From the NCBI RefSeq assembly GCF_001311985.1, contig NZ_BBCJ01000029.1:1-56330 (forward strand): 56,330 nt of DNA, written 5' to 3'. A program made the translations under genes and the position numbers. The first letter of the stretch is position 1; each line of letters opens with the position of its first letter. Below the pieces are notes generated by a model. That model was not told the origin of the DNA, ran no database searches, and saw only the letters and a program-made list of their open reading frames with translations. This DNA comes from Geotalea toluenoxydans JCM 15764 (GTDB lineage Bacteria; Desulfobacterota; Desulfuromonadia; Geobacterales; Geobacteraceae). Positions 31,153 through 40,699 of this stretch are shown piece by piece.

Positions 31153-31187
31153 TGCGGCTTCGCAGATTATCGGCGATAAAAGCTTTA

Positions 31188-31347
31188 ACCACGAATTACA
31201 CGAATTTTCACGAATAAAAGCGGAAAGGACTGTTATCACTGATTCCGATGTATGTTCTGTAACGAGAAGGATCGACGTTCCTTAAAATAATGCATAAAAA
31301 TGGGTTTTGAGCATCTATTTGTGTTCATTCGTGTCATTCGTGGCTGA
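31188..31347. repeat. Inverted CACGAAT repeat between nuoI and nuoJ
   Basis: ACCACGAATTACACGAAT (31189-31206) with a further TTTCACGAAT is mirrored by TTCATTCGTGTCATTCGTGG (~31324-31343). About 110 AT-rich bases lie between the arms. It resembles short dispersed repeats with TTCGTGTNATTCGTGG cores that I recall from other bacterial genomes. No gene lies in this 214-base gap. Confidence 0.75.
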
Positions 31348-31366
31348 CCGGTTTTGAGGGTTTACA

Positions 31367-31921
31367 ATGGAACAGGCACTTTTTTACATACTGGCGGTGG
31401 TGACGGTGATTGCCACCATTTTTGCCATTACCGAAAAACACGCGGTGCATGCCATCGTCTACCTGGTGACCTCCTTTTTTGCCCTGGCGGTGATCTTTTT
31501 CCTGCTCAGTGCGCCGCTGGTGGCGGTTTTCGAGGTCATCATCTATGCCGGCGCCATCATGGTGCTGTTCATGTTCGTCATCATGATGCTGGACCTGAGC
31601 CACCCGGAAAAGATCGGCCTGCCGCGCCTTGCCAACTGGTGGCCCGCAATCTTGCTGGCTGTTGTCATTCTCGGCTCCTTCATTGCCCTGGTCACGGCCC
31701 GCCAGCAACCGTTGCCGGGGGCGGTTGCGGAGATAGGCATCCGCGACTTCGGCCGGACGCTCTTCCAGAAATATGGTATCGCCGTGGAGATCATCTCCAT
31801 GCAGCTGCTGTTCTCACTTGTAGGAGCATTGTATCTGGGAAGAAGGCGGCCCTCACCCCCAGCCCCTCTCCCCGAGGGAGAGGGTGGCCGGAGGCCGGGT
31901 GAGGGGGGTGCTGCTGTATGA
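31367..31921 (+). CDS. nuoJ: NADH-quinone oxidoreductase subunit J with repeat-derived C-terminal tail
   Basis: Membrane-arm subunit, 184 residues, five helices; the conserved third helix region [20 protein letters not shown] contains the pi-bulge segment. Reads without a frameshift. Family members end soon after the fifth helix ([12 protein letters not shown]); here ~28 extra residues follow ([16 protein letters not shown] and onward), encoded by a palindromic repeat. The TGA overlaps the nuoK ATG (31918). The tail may be tolerated rather than functional. Confidence 0.92.
   Translation: MEQALFYILAVVTVIATIFAITEKHAVHAIVYLVTSFFALAVIFFLLSAPLVAVFEVIIYAGAIMVLFMFVIMMLDLSHPEKIGLPRLANWWPAILLAVVILGSFIALVTARQQPLPGAVAEIGIRDFGRTLFQKYGIAVEIISMQLLFSLVGALYLGRRRPSPPAPLPEGEGGRRPGEGGAAV
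31849..31913. repeat. Palindromic repeat within the nuoJ 3' end
   Basis: CCCTCACCCCCAGCCCCTCT, then CCCGAGGGAGAGGGTGGCC and CCGGGTGAGGGGGG form a long imperfect hairpin. Translation [10 protein letters not shown] is a phrase I recall from many repeat-derived protein tails. It is in frame to the last codons of nuoJ. Confidence 0.75.
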
Positions 31922-32225
31922 TCGTACCACTCCAGCATATCCTGATTCTGGCCGGCATTCTCTTCGTGCTCGGCCTGGCCTGCACCATGGTCTGGCGGAT
32001 GAACGTCATCATGATGCTGATCGGCATTGAGATCATGCTCAATGCGGCGATGCTTGCCTTTGTCGCGCGGCCAACCGCTGGGGGGCGGCCGACGGCCAGG
32101 TTTTCTCCCTGATGATCATGGCCATGACCTCTGCCGAGGTTTCACTGGCCCTGGCGCTGGTGGTCTACCTGCACCGGTGGCGAAAGAGCGTCAACGCCGA
32201 TGAATTCAACGACATGAAAGGCTGA
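31918..32225 (+). CDS. nuoK: NADH-quinone oxidoreductase subunit K (frameshifted)
   Basis: Small three-helix proton-channel subunit, ~102 residues. [20 protein letters not shown] begins the first helix; [14 protein letters not shown] carries the conserved membrane Glu. One missing G near 32067 breaks the frame; corrected, [19 protein letters not shown] and the second Glu in [12 protein letters not shown] follow, ending DEFNDMKG. The start overlaps the nuoJ stop. Confidence 0.9.
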
Positions 32226-32230
32226 GAAAT

Positions 32231-34177
32231 TTGAGACTCTACCTGACCCTCATACTCGTTTTTCCCCTGCTCGGGGGGGTGGTGAATGCAGTCATCGGCA
32301 GAAAGCTTCCCCGCCGCATCAGCGAATTTCTCGCCTGTGGCGTGGTCTGGGGGGCGTTCCTCTGCAGCCTGCTTGCCTATGCTGCTTACCAAGTGCCCGT
32401 CACCGTCAAGCTCACCTCCTGGCTGACCGCCTTCGATTTCAAGGCCCCCGTTACTCTCTATCTGGACCCGTTGGCGCTGGTGATGGTGCTGATGATCACC
32501 TTCGTCTGCGGGCTGATCCATGTCTATTCCGTCGGCTACATGACCGGTGATCCCGATTATGCCCGCTACTTCGCCCTGCTCAATCTGTTCGTCTTCGCCA
32601 TGCTGGTGCTGGTGCTGGCGGAGAACCTGCCGCTCCTCTACCTGGGGTGGGAGGGGGTCGGCTTCTGCTCCTACGCCCTGATCGGTTTCTGGTACGGGGA
32701 GGAGAAAAATGCCGATGCCGGACGCAAAGCGTTCATCGTTACCCGCATCGGCGATACGGCCTTCGGCATAGCCATATTCTGGATGTTCCAGCTCTTCCAT
32801 ACGGTTTCCATCAGCGAACTCAACACCCTCGGCTTTCTCATGCCGGTGGGGGTGATCACCGCCCTGGGGCTCCTCCTGCTCTTTGGCGCCATGGGGAAGT
32901 CGGCCCAACTGCCGCTCATGGTCTGGCTTCCCGATGCCATGGCAGGCCCGACCCCCGTTTCCGCCCAGATCCATGCGGCCACCATGGTCACCGCCGGGGT
33001 CTACCTCCTGGCCCGGATGTTTCCCCTTATCGGTGTTTCCACCACGGTGCAGGCGGCCATCGCCGTCACCGGCGCCTGACCGCCTTTTATGCGGCCACCT
33101 GCGCCCTTGTCCAGCGGGACCTGAAGCGCATCCTGGCCTATTCCACCATCAGTCAGATCGGCTACATGATGCTCGGGGTGGGCTGCGGCGCCATCAGTGC
33201 CGCCACCTTTCATCTCCTGGTGCATGCCTTTTTCAAGGCGCTGCTCTTCCTCGCCGCCGGCTGCGTCATAGCCACCCTGCACCACGAACAGGACATCTTC
33301 CGCATGGGTGGCTTGCGCAGCCGCCTGCCGCTCACCTTCTGGTCCTTCCTTGCCGGTGCCGTCTGTCTGGCGGGCATTCCCCTCACCGGCGGCTTTTTCA
33401 GCAAGGATTCCATCCTCCTGGCGGTCTGGGAGAAGGGGGAAACCCTCTATGGCGGGCTTTATATTCTGGGGCTTGTGACTGCGCTCATTACCTCTATCTA
33501 CACCTTTCGCATGGTCTACCTGGTCTTTGGCGGCACCCATCACCTCCCCCCCTTTGAAAAAGGGGGGACAGGTGGGATTTATTCTGCAGTTTCACATCAA
33601 ATCCCCCTCCCTCCCCCTTTGTCAAAGGGGGAGGGATTTGTGCAGCCGCCGAGGGTCATGGAGGTGATGCTCATTCCCCTGGCGATCCTGGCGCTGTGCG
33701 GGGGACTGCTCAACCTCCCTGCCTATCTGGGGCACGGTTGGCTGCAGGGCTTTCTCGGGGGGGGCGCTGTTGGTGAAGCTTCCCACGGGCAGGAACTGGC
33801 CCTGCAGGCAGTGGCAGCGGTAATTGCCCTAGTCGGACTGGCGGTAGCGCACCTGCTGTACGGCAAGGGGCGCGAGAAGGTTGTTGCCGCAGCCGACAAG
33901 CCGGAAAGCGGCATCACCGCCTTTCTCCTCAAGGGTTGGTATGCGGACGATCTTTACCGCCTGCTGTTCGTCCGCCCCTATAAGGCGTTAGCAGGCATAT
34001 TTTGGCAGCGGATCGACGAAGGAGTCATCGACGATACCCTGGACCGGCTGGCGGAGATCCTGGGACGGGCGGGAAGGGGCCTGGGGTGCTGGACCACCGG
34101 CCAGGTCTCCCTGTACATCATTAGTTTCGCTGCCGGGGGCGCCCTGATTCTCGCTACCTGGCTGGGTGGTGTGGTGA
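32231..34177 (+). CDS. nuoL: NADH-quinone oxidoreductase subunit L (frameshifted; contains repeat insertion)
   Basis: Largest antiporter-like proton-pumping subunit, ~648 residues. The likely start is TTG at 32231, five bases after nuoK. Signatures: LYLGWEGVGFCSYALIGFWY with its key Glu, GKSAQLPLMVWLPDAMAGPT and HAFFKALLFLAAG. A missing C near 33077 shifts the frame (corrected VTGALTAFYAATCALVQRDL). An in-frame palindromic repeat adds ~33 residues (LPPFEKGGTGG...PLSKGEGF) to a loop. The C-terminal lateral-helix region (DEGVIDDTLDRLAEILGRA) is present. As written there is no stop before nuoM; a TGA at 34175-34177 in another frame overlaps the nuoM ATG and may be the true end. Confidence 0.9.
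33541..33640. repeat. Palindromic repeat inserted in frame inside nuoL
   Basis: CCCCCCCTTTGAAAAAGGGG opens a hairpin-like unit; about 60 bases on, CCCCCTTTGTCAAAGGGGGA repeats it, with GGTGGGATTT and AAATCCCCCTCC between pairing with each other. The unit encodes LPPFEKGGTGGI and LPPPLSKGEG, typical of translated dispersed palindromes, and keeps the nuoL frame open. Confidence 0.8.
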
Positions 34178-35666
34178 TGGCGGATTTTCCGTGGCTTTCC
34201 ATACTAGTGTTTCTCCCCCTGGCCGGGGGACTCTGCCTCTTGCCGTTGTGGCAGCAGGAGCGCCTGGCGAAGTTTGTAGCCGTGACAGCGGCCCTGGTGG
34301 AACTGGCCGTCTGTCTTATGCTTCTCCCACTCGCCACGTCAGTCAACAAAACCGTGCCAGGTTTCGCCTTCTTCCTCATGGAGGACTACCCCTGGATCGA
34401 ACGCTTTGGCATCCGCTATACCCTCGGCCTGGACGGCATCAGTCTGTTGATGGTGCTTTTGACCGCCTTCATTACCGTCATCGCCATACTCACCTCCTGG
34501 CGCAGCATAAAGGAGAGGGTGGCGCTGCACTATGCCACGATTCTGGTCATGGAAACCGGCATCATGGGGGTCTTTCTCTCCCTGGACCTGGTTCTCTTCT
34601 ACCTGTTCTGGGAGGTGATGCTGGTCCCCATGTTCCTCCTCATCGGCATCTGGGGACACGGGCGGCGCATCTATTCGGCGGTGAAGTTCTTCCTCTACAC
34701 CCTGGCGGGCTCACTGCTCATGCTCCTGGCGATCATCGCCCTTTATCTCATTCACGGCGCCCAGAGCGGCAGCTATACCTTTGCCCTGCCGGCGCTGCTC
34801 CAGACGCAGATCGATTCATCAACAGCCGGTTGGCTCTTTGCCGCCTTTCTCCTGGCCTTCGCCATTAAAGTGCCTCTTTTTCCCGTCCATACCTGGCTTC
34901 CCGATGCCCATACAGACGCCCCCACTGCCGGCAGCGTTATCCTGGCGGGGCTGCTCCTGAAAACCGGCGCCTACGGCCTGATCCGATTCGGCTTCCCATT
35001 ATTCCCCCAGGCAGCAAAAGCAAGCGCCGCGCTGCTCTTCATCCTGGCAACCATCGGCATAGTTTATGGTTCGTGGATCGCCTATGCCCAGCGGGACATG
35101 AAGCGGCTGGTGGCCTATTCCAGCGTCGGCCACATGGGCTTCGTTGCCTTAGGGATCGCCGCCTGGACTCCAATCGCCCTATCCGGCGCGATCCTGCAGA
35201 TGGTCAACCACGGCATCACCACCGGGGCGCTCTTCGCCTGGTAGGAATGCTGGACGAGCGGACCGGCACCAGGGAAATCGATGCTTACGGTGGATTGTGG
35301 GGGAAAATTCCCATGCTCTCCTTTTTCTTCCTTTTCTTTGCCATGGCTTCCGCCGGGCTCCCCGGCCTGAACAACTTCGCCGGGGAATTCATCATTCTTG
35401 CGGGTGCTTTTCCCATCGCCCCGTGGGCCGTTGCCGTCGGCTTCTTCGGCGTGGTGCTCGGGCTCGTCTACCTGGTGCGCCTGGTGCAGGAGGTGCTCTT
35501 TGTCCGGGAGCGGCAGGCTTTGCCCCTGCCTGACCTGTCCCTGCGCGAGGGGGCGCTGCTTACGGTGCTGGCGATGATGGCCTTGTATCTGGGTATCCAT
35601 CCCGGCCCGGTTCTGGAACTGGTCCAGGCGCCGGTGCAGCTGTTGACCGCAGGAGGGGGGCCATGA
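34177..35666 (+). CDS. nuoM: NADH-quinone oxidoreductase subunit M (frameshifted)
   Basis: Second antiporter-like subunit, ~496 residues from MADFPWLSILVFLPLAGG. The channel Glu lies in YLFWEVMLVPMFLLIGIWG; the broken-helix and Lys region in VPLFPVHTWLPDAHTDAPT and YAQRDMKRLVAYSSVGHMG. A missing base near 35236 (corrected GITTGALFRLVGMLDERTG) interrupts the end. The stop overlaps the nuoN ATG. In this sequence it is open in the same frame as nuoL, so a fused L-M protein cannot be excluded. Confidence 0.92.
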
Positions 35667-37062
35667 CCGCCTTCGACCTGTGGAGTGTGATGCCACTGGC
35701 CATCCTGGCCCTCGGTGCCCTGCTCATCCTCATCATCGGCGCCGTCAGGCCTGGAAGCCATTGCACCGGCCTCGGCGTTGTCGCTACCCTCGGCGCCGCC
35801 GTCTGGACCGTCGTCATGCCGCCGATACCCGCTTCACCAACGCTGGGCATCGCCTTTGGCCCCTTTGCCAGCTTCTTCAGTACGCTATTCCTCCTGGCTG
35901 CCGCCGTGACCCTGCTCCTTTCCCACCAGTACAACAGGGAACGTGGCATCCAGGGTGAAGAATATCCGGCGACGGTGCTCTTTGCCGCCTTCGGCATGGT
36001 GGCGGTCAGCGCCTCCACCAACCTCCTTACCCTGTTCCTCGGTGTCGAGGCCATGACTTTCGCCTTTTACATCCTCGTTGCCATGGACCGGAACAGCACC
36101 GGATCGGCGGAGGCGGGTCTCAAATACCTCCTGCTTGGCGCCATTTCCGCCGCCTGCATCGCCTTCGGCATCGCGCTCATCTATGCTGCGGCAGGAACCC
36201 TGGAGACGCGGGAGGTGGCCCGCCTGACCCTTGGAGGGGGCTCCGATCCCCTTGCCCTTGCCGGCTGGGGACTGCTCCTCACCGGCATCGCTTCAAGATT
36301 TCCCTGGTTCCGGCCCATCTCTGGACCCCCGACGTTTACCAGGGGGCGCCCACACCGGTCGTCGCCTTCCTTTCCACCGCCTCCAAGGGTGCGGCCATCG
36401 TTTTTCTCCTCCTGCTCCTCATGGGGGGCATTGGCTTCAAGTCCCTCCATGGGCCGCTCTGGTGGCTGTCGCTACTTTCCATGGTGGTCGGTAACATGGC
36501 AGCGCTGCTGCAGCCCAATGTCAAGCGGATGCTGGCCTATTCTTCCATCGCCCAGATGGGCTACGTGGTGCTGGCGCTTTTGACCGGAACGGGGGACGGT
36601 TTTACGGCGGTCATCTTCTATGTGGTGGCCTATACGGCCATGAATCTGGCCGCCTTCGGTGCCGTGGCTGCACTCAGCCGGGAAGGGGCGGGGGAGGAGC
36701 TCAACGACCTGCGGGGTATGGGTTACAGCCATACTTTTCCGGCGGCGGTGCTGGCCCTGGCCATGCTGGCACTGGCCGGCATTCCCCCCACCGCCGGCTT
36801 CATGGGCAAATTTTTCATTTTTTACGCAGCCTTCAGGGGAGGGGAAGTTCCCCTGGCCATCGTCGGCATCCTGACGGCAGCGGCATCGGCCTTCTACTAC
36901 CTCCGGGTGGTGGTAGCCCTCTACATGCATCCGAAAGGTGCCCCATCAGGTCAAACTTACATCGGCGAAACCATTGCCCTCTCCGCTTCTGCAGCAGCTA
37001 TTCTCTTCCTGGGTATTTGCCCTGCCCCCCTTCTCTCCCTGATCGACCACATCCAGCGATAA
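35663..37062 (+). CDS. nuoN: NADH-quinone oxidoreductase subunit N (frameshifted)
   Basis: Third antiporter-like subunit, ~467 residues. [20 protein letters not shown] begins it; [17 protein letters not shown] holds the channel Glu. One missing T near 36296 breaks the key segment, which should read [19 protein letters not shown], followed by [14 protein letters not shown]. The end is [15 protein letters not shown]. The last gene of the operon; no strong terminator follows before the MarR promoter 75 bases on. Confidence 0.92.
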
Positions 37063-37137
37063 CACAGTTAGTTTTTTTACCTGACATGTCCTCAAACATT
37101 GCTGGGCGCTTTATTTTTTTACCAAGGGAAAAATTCG

Positions 37138-37161
37138 TTGACAAAAGGTTGGATATCCAAC
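37138..37161 (+). promoter_or_regulatory. Promoter -35 and perfect palindromic operator of the MarR gene
   Basis: A consensus TTGACA (37138-37143) is followed by GTTGGATATCCAAC (37148-37161), a perfect 14-base palindrome inside the spacer. A regulator bound there would block the promoter; the obvious candidate is the MarR protein encoded 14 bases downstream. The -10 (near 37161-37166) is poor. Confidence 0.65.
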
Positions 37162-37174
37162 TAAAGTTGCAGCC

Positions 37175-37596
37175 ATGAATAGTTCCAACATTGCCCATCT
37201 CATTGGTACCGTCAGGGAAAAGATCAACCGCTATCTGGCCAGGGAGCTGGAACGCTGTGCCGTCAAGGGACTCGTTGCCTCCCACGGCAGCATCCTCTAC
37301 CATCTCTTCCGGGAAGAGCAGGTATCCATGAAAAAACTGGCGGAAGTGGTCGGGCGGGACAAATCCACGGTCACGACCCTGGTGGACAAGCTGGTCAACC
37401 TGGGCTATGTGACCAAAGGCAGCGGTGATGCCGATCAGCGCTATTCCTATGTCAAGCTGACAGAGGAGGGGCGGGCACTGGAACCTTCATTCAGGGAAAT
37501 TTCGAAAATCTGCTGGCTGCTGTTTTCAAGGACATTTCCGAGGAAGAACGGCGGGAGGTGGTCAGGATTCTGAGCAAGATCGACCGCAATCTCTGA
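37175..37596 (+). CDS. MarR-family transcriptional regulator (frameshifted near the end)
   Basis: A ~141-residue winged-helix dimer. The DNA-recognition part is VSMKKLAEVVGRDKSTVTTL (~50-69) and the wing DADQRYSYVKLTEEGR. One base is missing near 37500; corrected, the dimerisation helices read ENLLAAVFKDISEEERREVV and end LSKIDRNL, TGA at 37594-37596. The same palindrome-like site lies before this gene and before the next (PPOX) gene, so it likely represses both. The ligand is unknown. Confidence 0.85.
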
Positions 37597-37614
37597 TATT
37601 TTTTTGCCCAAATG

Positions 37615-37628
37615 GTTGGATGTCAAAC
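37615..37628 (+). promoter_or_regulatory. Second MarR-type operator upstream of the PPOX gene
   Basis: GTTGGATGTCAAAC matches the palindrome at 37148-37161 in 12 of 14 bases and lies about 60 bases before the PPOX start, supporting shared control. Confidence 0.55.
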
Positions 37629-37689
37629 CGAGTTGCCGTAGCCATGGTGGCTGTCGGCAGTAATTCACCAAAGAAAAGGAGTGAAGATT

Positions 37690-38094
37690 ATGAACACAGT
37701 AACTGAATTTCTGACGAAGAACCGGACAGTCTACCTGGCCACCATCGGCCTCGATGGCAATCCAAAGGTGCGTCCATTCCAGTTCATGCTGGAAGATGGG
37801 GGCAAGCTCTATTTCTGCACCGCCAACAATAAACCGGTCTATCAGGAGATGCAGAAGCATCCTGCCGTCGAATTCAGCATCTGCGACGAGAAGTTTGCCT
37901 GGCTGCGCCTCCATGGCAAAGCCGTTTTTTCCCAGGAGCTCCGGATAAAGGAAAAGGTTCTGGAGGGGAATCCTCTGGTGAAATCCATCTACAAAACTGC
38001 CGACAACCCTGCCCTCGAAATTTTCTATCTGGAGGGGGCCGGCGCCACAATTGCCGACTTCAGCGGCAACCCTCCCCAGACCTTCACACTCTGA
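37690..38094 (+). CDS. Pyridoxamine 5'-phosphate oxidase-family (PPOX) flavin-binding protein
   Basis: A 134-residue split-barrel protein likely to bind FMN, or another flavin, as a small reductase/oxidase. MNTVTEFLTKNRTVYLATIG, NPKVRPFQFMLEDGGKLYFC and TANNKPVYQEMQKHP are typical of the NimA/PPOX class. The ATG at 37690 is chosen because AAGGAG lies nine bases upstream; a GTG at 37681 overlaps it. It follows the MarR gene and shares its operator-like site. The substrate cannot be read from sequence. Confidence 0.85.
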   Translation: MNTVTEFLTKNRTVYLATIGLDGNPKVRPFQFMLEDGGKLYFCTANNKPVYQEMQKHPAVEFSICDEKFAWLRLHGKAVFSQELRIKEKVLEGNPLVKSIYKTADNPALEIFYLEGAGATIADFSGNPPQTFTL

Positions 38095-38105
38095 TTTGCA
38101 CAAAA

Positions 38106-38135
38106 ACGGCCCGGGGCACTCAAGCCCCGGGCCGT
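38106..38135. terminator. Bidirectional terminator between PPOX and SDR genes
   Basis: A perfect 11-bp stem ACGGCCCGGGG/CCCCGGGCCGT with an 8-base loop. On the minus strand it is followed by five T residues, so it is best as the terminator of the SDR gene; on the plus strand the T run is weak. Confidence 0.85.
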
Positions 38136-38165
38136 TGCCCTTCCAGTTTCCCAATGGAGAGAGTA

Positions 38166-38900
38166 TCAGGCGGGGATCATTTTCCCGAATTCCCTCTCGG
38201 CCAGCTTCGGTCCTGCAGCATCATTGCATGGGCCTGCCGAGACATCTCGTCGGGAAATATGTCTTCGGCGCCGGCGACGAGACCTTCGACGATTGCTTGC
38301 GCCACCCCTTCCGGAGAGGCCTTGGGGATTTCCAACCCTGCCGTCAGCCTGGTATCAACAGGGCCGGGATAGATGCCGACGACGCGGATGTTTTTCGGCG
38401 CCAGCTCGCCGCGCAGACCCTGCAGCAGGGAATGACCGGCAGCCTTGGATGCGCAGTAGGTGCCGTTGGCGGGCATGTTGACCAGGCCTAGAATGGAACA
38501 GACACTGGCGATGACGCCTGAACCGCCATGTGCCATCATCGGGCAAAGGCCCGGCACATGGCGAGCGTGCCGAAGAAATTCACCTCCATCTCTTCCCGTG
38601 CCGCGTCGCACCTGCCGGCGCCAGAAACCACAGGCCCCGATTGATGCCGGCGTTGTTGACGAGGATCTGCACGTCCGCGCACTCTCCTGCAACACGTGCG
38701 ATCCCGGCTCCGTCCAAAAGGTCCAGCTGGACCGGCACGACCCGTCCTTCGCCCAACTGCGCCAGGGGGGCGAGGGCCGAGATGTCCCGTGCTGCAGCAT
38801 ACACTTTGCCCGCATCCCGCTCCAGGAATGCTTTGACCAACGCCTGACCGATGCCGCCGTTGGCGCCGGTTACCATTACCACACTACCTTTGATATTCAT
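38166..38900 (-). CDS. Short-chain dehydrogenase/reductase (frameshifted)
   Basis: An NAD(P)-dependent oxidoreductase of ~245 residues. MNIKGSVVMVTGANGGIGQA contains the TGxxxGIG cofactor motif, LVNNAGINRGLWF the NNAG motif, and YCASKAAGHSLLQGLRGEL the catalytic YxxxK. At least three indels break it, between 38610 and 38540 and near 38213; the last, corrected, gives LQDPKLAEREFGKMIPA and TGA at 38166-38168. The start at 38900 follows AAAGGAG; an upstream ATG (38930) lacks a site. It lies 19 bases after the MarR gene on the same strand and should be co-regulated. The substrate is unknown. Confidence 0.87.
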
Positions 38901-38919
38901 AACTGCTCCTTTTCCGGAG

Positions 38920-39348
38920 TCACTTGCCACTCATATTTCCCTGCAGATGATTGAGCATCCGGAAGAGCTGCCGGCGCTCTTCCTGGGACAGCCCCCGGCC
39001 TGCGTCGTCGTTCATGGCCTCGGCAGCGGGAGGATGCGTTGGCGCAGTTCCCGGCCACGGTCGGTGATTATGATGGTGAACGCGCGTCTGTCGCTGGTGC
39101 TGTCATCCCGCCGTACCAGCCAGAGCCATCAGCTTGTCCAGGATGCGGGCGGTGGTCGGTTGGTCCTTGAAGGTGCGGGTGGCCAGCTCCCGCTGGGAAA
39201 TGCCATCTTGTTCCGCCAGCCGGTTCAGGACCGACCATTGCTCTGGTGTCAGCCCGAAGGGCTTCAAGCGGCGGGCCATCTCCGTGCGCAGTTTCAGGGC
39301 CGTCTGATTGACAACGAAACCAATGGACTCATCAAGCAGGAAGGGCAT
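38920..39348 (-). CDS. MarR-family transcriptional regulator of the SDR operon (frameshifted)
   Basis: About 144 residues from MPFLLDESIGFVVNQTALKL, with AGGAGAA before the ATG at 39348. The winged helix is ISQRELATRTFKDQPTTARI (~55-74). Two missing bases, near 39117 and 39027, are bridged by the wing RRDDSTSDRRAFTIIITDRG and the last helices AMNDDAGRGLSQEERRQLFR, ending GNMSGK. A symmetric operator overlaps its promoter, consistent with autorepression and control of the downstream SDR gene. Confidence 0.85.
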
Positions 39349-39377
39349 GTGACTTCTCCTGAGAATAATATGTGTCG

Positions 39378-39406
39378 ATAATAAATGTCCTGACAATGAT
39401 TGTCAA
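39378..39406 (-). promoter_or_regulatory. Strong promoter with overlapping palindromic operator for MarR-SDR
   Basis: Minus-strand TTGACA (39401-39406), 17 bases and TATTAT (39378-39383) give a near-perfect sigma-70 promoter. TGACAATGATTGTCA (39391-39405) is a perfect 7-1-7 palindrome, extending to GTC..GAC outside with one mismatch, over the -35 and spacer. It is a textbook repressor site for the MarR protein. Confidence 0.8.
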
Positions 39407-39488
39407 GACAAGTAATGGGAAAATTAATTCCATTATGGCTGACAGATTCAAATCTTCCATTCCTTTGCCATGCAAACCACAACCGGTG

Positions 39489-40623
39489 CTAAAAAGGCAT
39501 CCCCCGGCGCATGCGATCCTGGACAATCTCGTGGATTCGCTCATCGGCGTTATCCGGGGCGATGTCCGACTGGCGGCAGATGTTCCGCACCTGCTTGACC
39601 CGTCCGGGATCGGCATATCCCCCAGGCGGAGGAAATATCCTGCCCGTTTTCCCACTTGGAAGAGGATCTGCTGTTTACGATCCATGGCGATGAATGTCCG
39701 CAGAACGTCTGCCAGCCGCGACCGGTCCTGGGGCAGGGTGCCGTCGATTTCCTGGAAGAGGTTGTAGCTGTGATCGCTGGTCATGCGGCTGGTGATCCCG
39801 TGCAGGTGCTCGATGAGGGTAAGGACCTCCCTGGCGAGGACCAGGTCGGGCGCCCACTGATAGCGGGTGTCGCCATCGGGGTAGAGGGTGATCTTGTCCG
39901 GCAGGTGCAGGGTCCGGAAGCGGATGAAATCTGGGTTGATCCGGCTGAGGGCGTCTGCCGACTCCAGGGCGTGCAGTTGCGAGAATTCAGTACCCCCCAG
40001 GCCGATGAGGAAATATTCGGAAAGCTGGATACCGGCCGCCTTCACCTTGAGACCGGCACTGATGTGCGTCTCCTTGGTGACCCCCTTGCGGACCAGCTTG
40101 AGCACAGTGTCCGAAGCCGTCTCCATGCCGATGTGGATGCGGTTCAGGCCGCAGCGGCGATTTCCTTGAGCATCTCATCACCGATGCGCGCCACACTGTC
40201 GGAACGGGCATAGGAGGTGATCCGCTTCACCCCCGGAAATTTCGACCGGATGTGGCGGAGTATTTTCAGGAGATTTTCCGGCCGGATGACCAGACTGTCC
40301 GCATCCTGAAGAAAAATGGACTCCATCCCCCCCGCCAGCCAGTTGTATGCGGCATAAAACGCAGGCTCTTCCCCAGGGGACAGGTTCTTCTGAAGGGCGG
40401 CAGGCGTAGTGCCCCGGTCCTGCAGCCGGTTGATGAATTCATGGATGTTGTCGATGTCGCGGATGACATCGTCCACTGGGCGAATGGAAAATTTGCTCTT
40501 CTTATAGATGGAGCAGAAGGTGCAGCGGTTCCAGGGGCAGTTGCGGTTGACGCGCAAAAGCAAGCTGGAAGCCTCGCTGGGGGGGCGAATGGGGCCTTGT
40601 TCAAATCCGTTGTGCCGTTCCAT
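39489..40623 (-). CDS. Radical SAM protein of unknown function (frameshifted)
   Basis: About 378 residues. The N-terminal cluster motif is in RNCPWNRCTFCSIYKKSKF, with CX4CX2C spacing rather than the common CX3CX2C, and HIGMETASDTVLKLVRKGV lies in the core barrel. S-adenosylmethionine is expected to be cleaved to start a radical reaction. One missing base near 40147 splits it (corrected AAAAGLNRIHIGMETA); another near 39615 hides the true end VRNICRQSDIAPDNADERIH, which stops at 39489-39491. The promoter is one copy of a repeat shared with the pabBC gene. I cannot name the substrate. Confidence 0.85.
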
Positions 40624-40660
40624 GATCTCATCCTTTGCGCTTGGTGAAGGGGAAAGTAGT

Positions 40661-40699
40661 ATCTATGTAGAGTATTGGGAGTGATTAGTCAAGGCGGGG
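40661..40699 (-). promoter_or_regulatory. Promoter repeat copy 1 (radical SAM gene)
   Basis: On the minus strand TTGACT, 17 bases and TACATA form a promoter about 40 bases before the radical SAM ATG. The ~40-base segment is nearly identical to 42515-42554 (one indel, three substitutions). It overlaps the last codons of pabBC. Confidence 0.6.

Noticed and set aside
33541..33640. Intein or intron in nuoL
   Set aside because: Far too short, lacks splicing motifs, and looks like a dispersed palindrome kept in frame.
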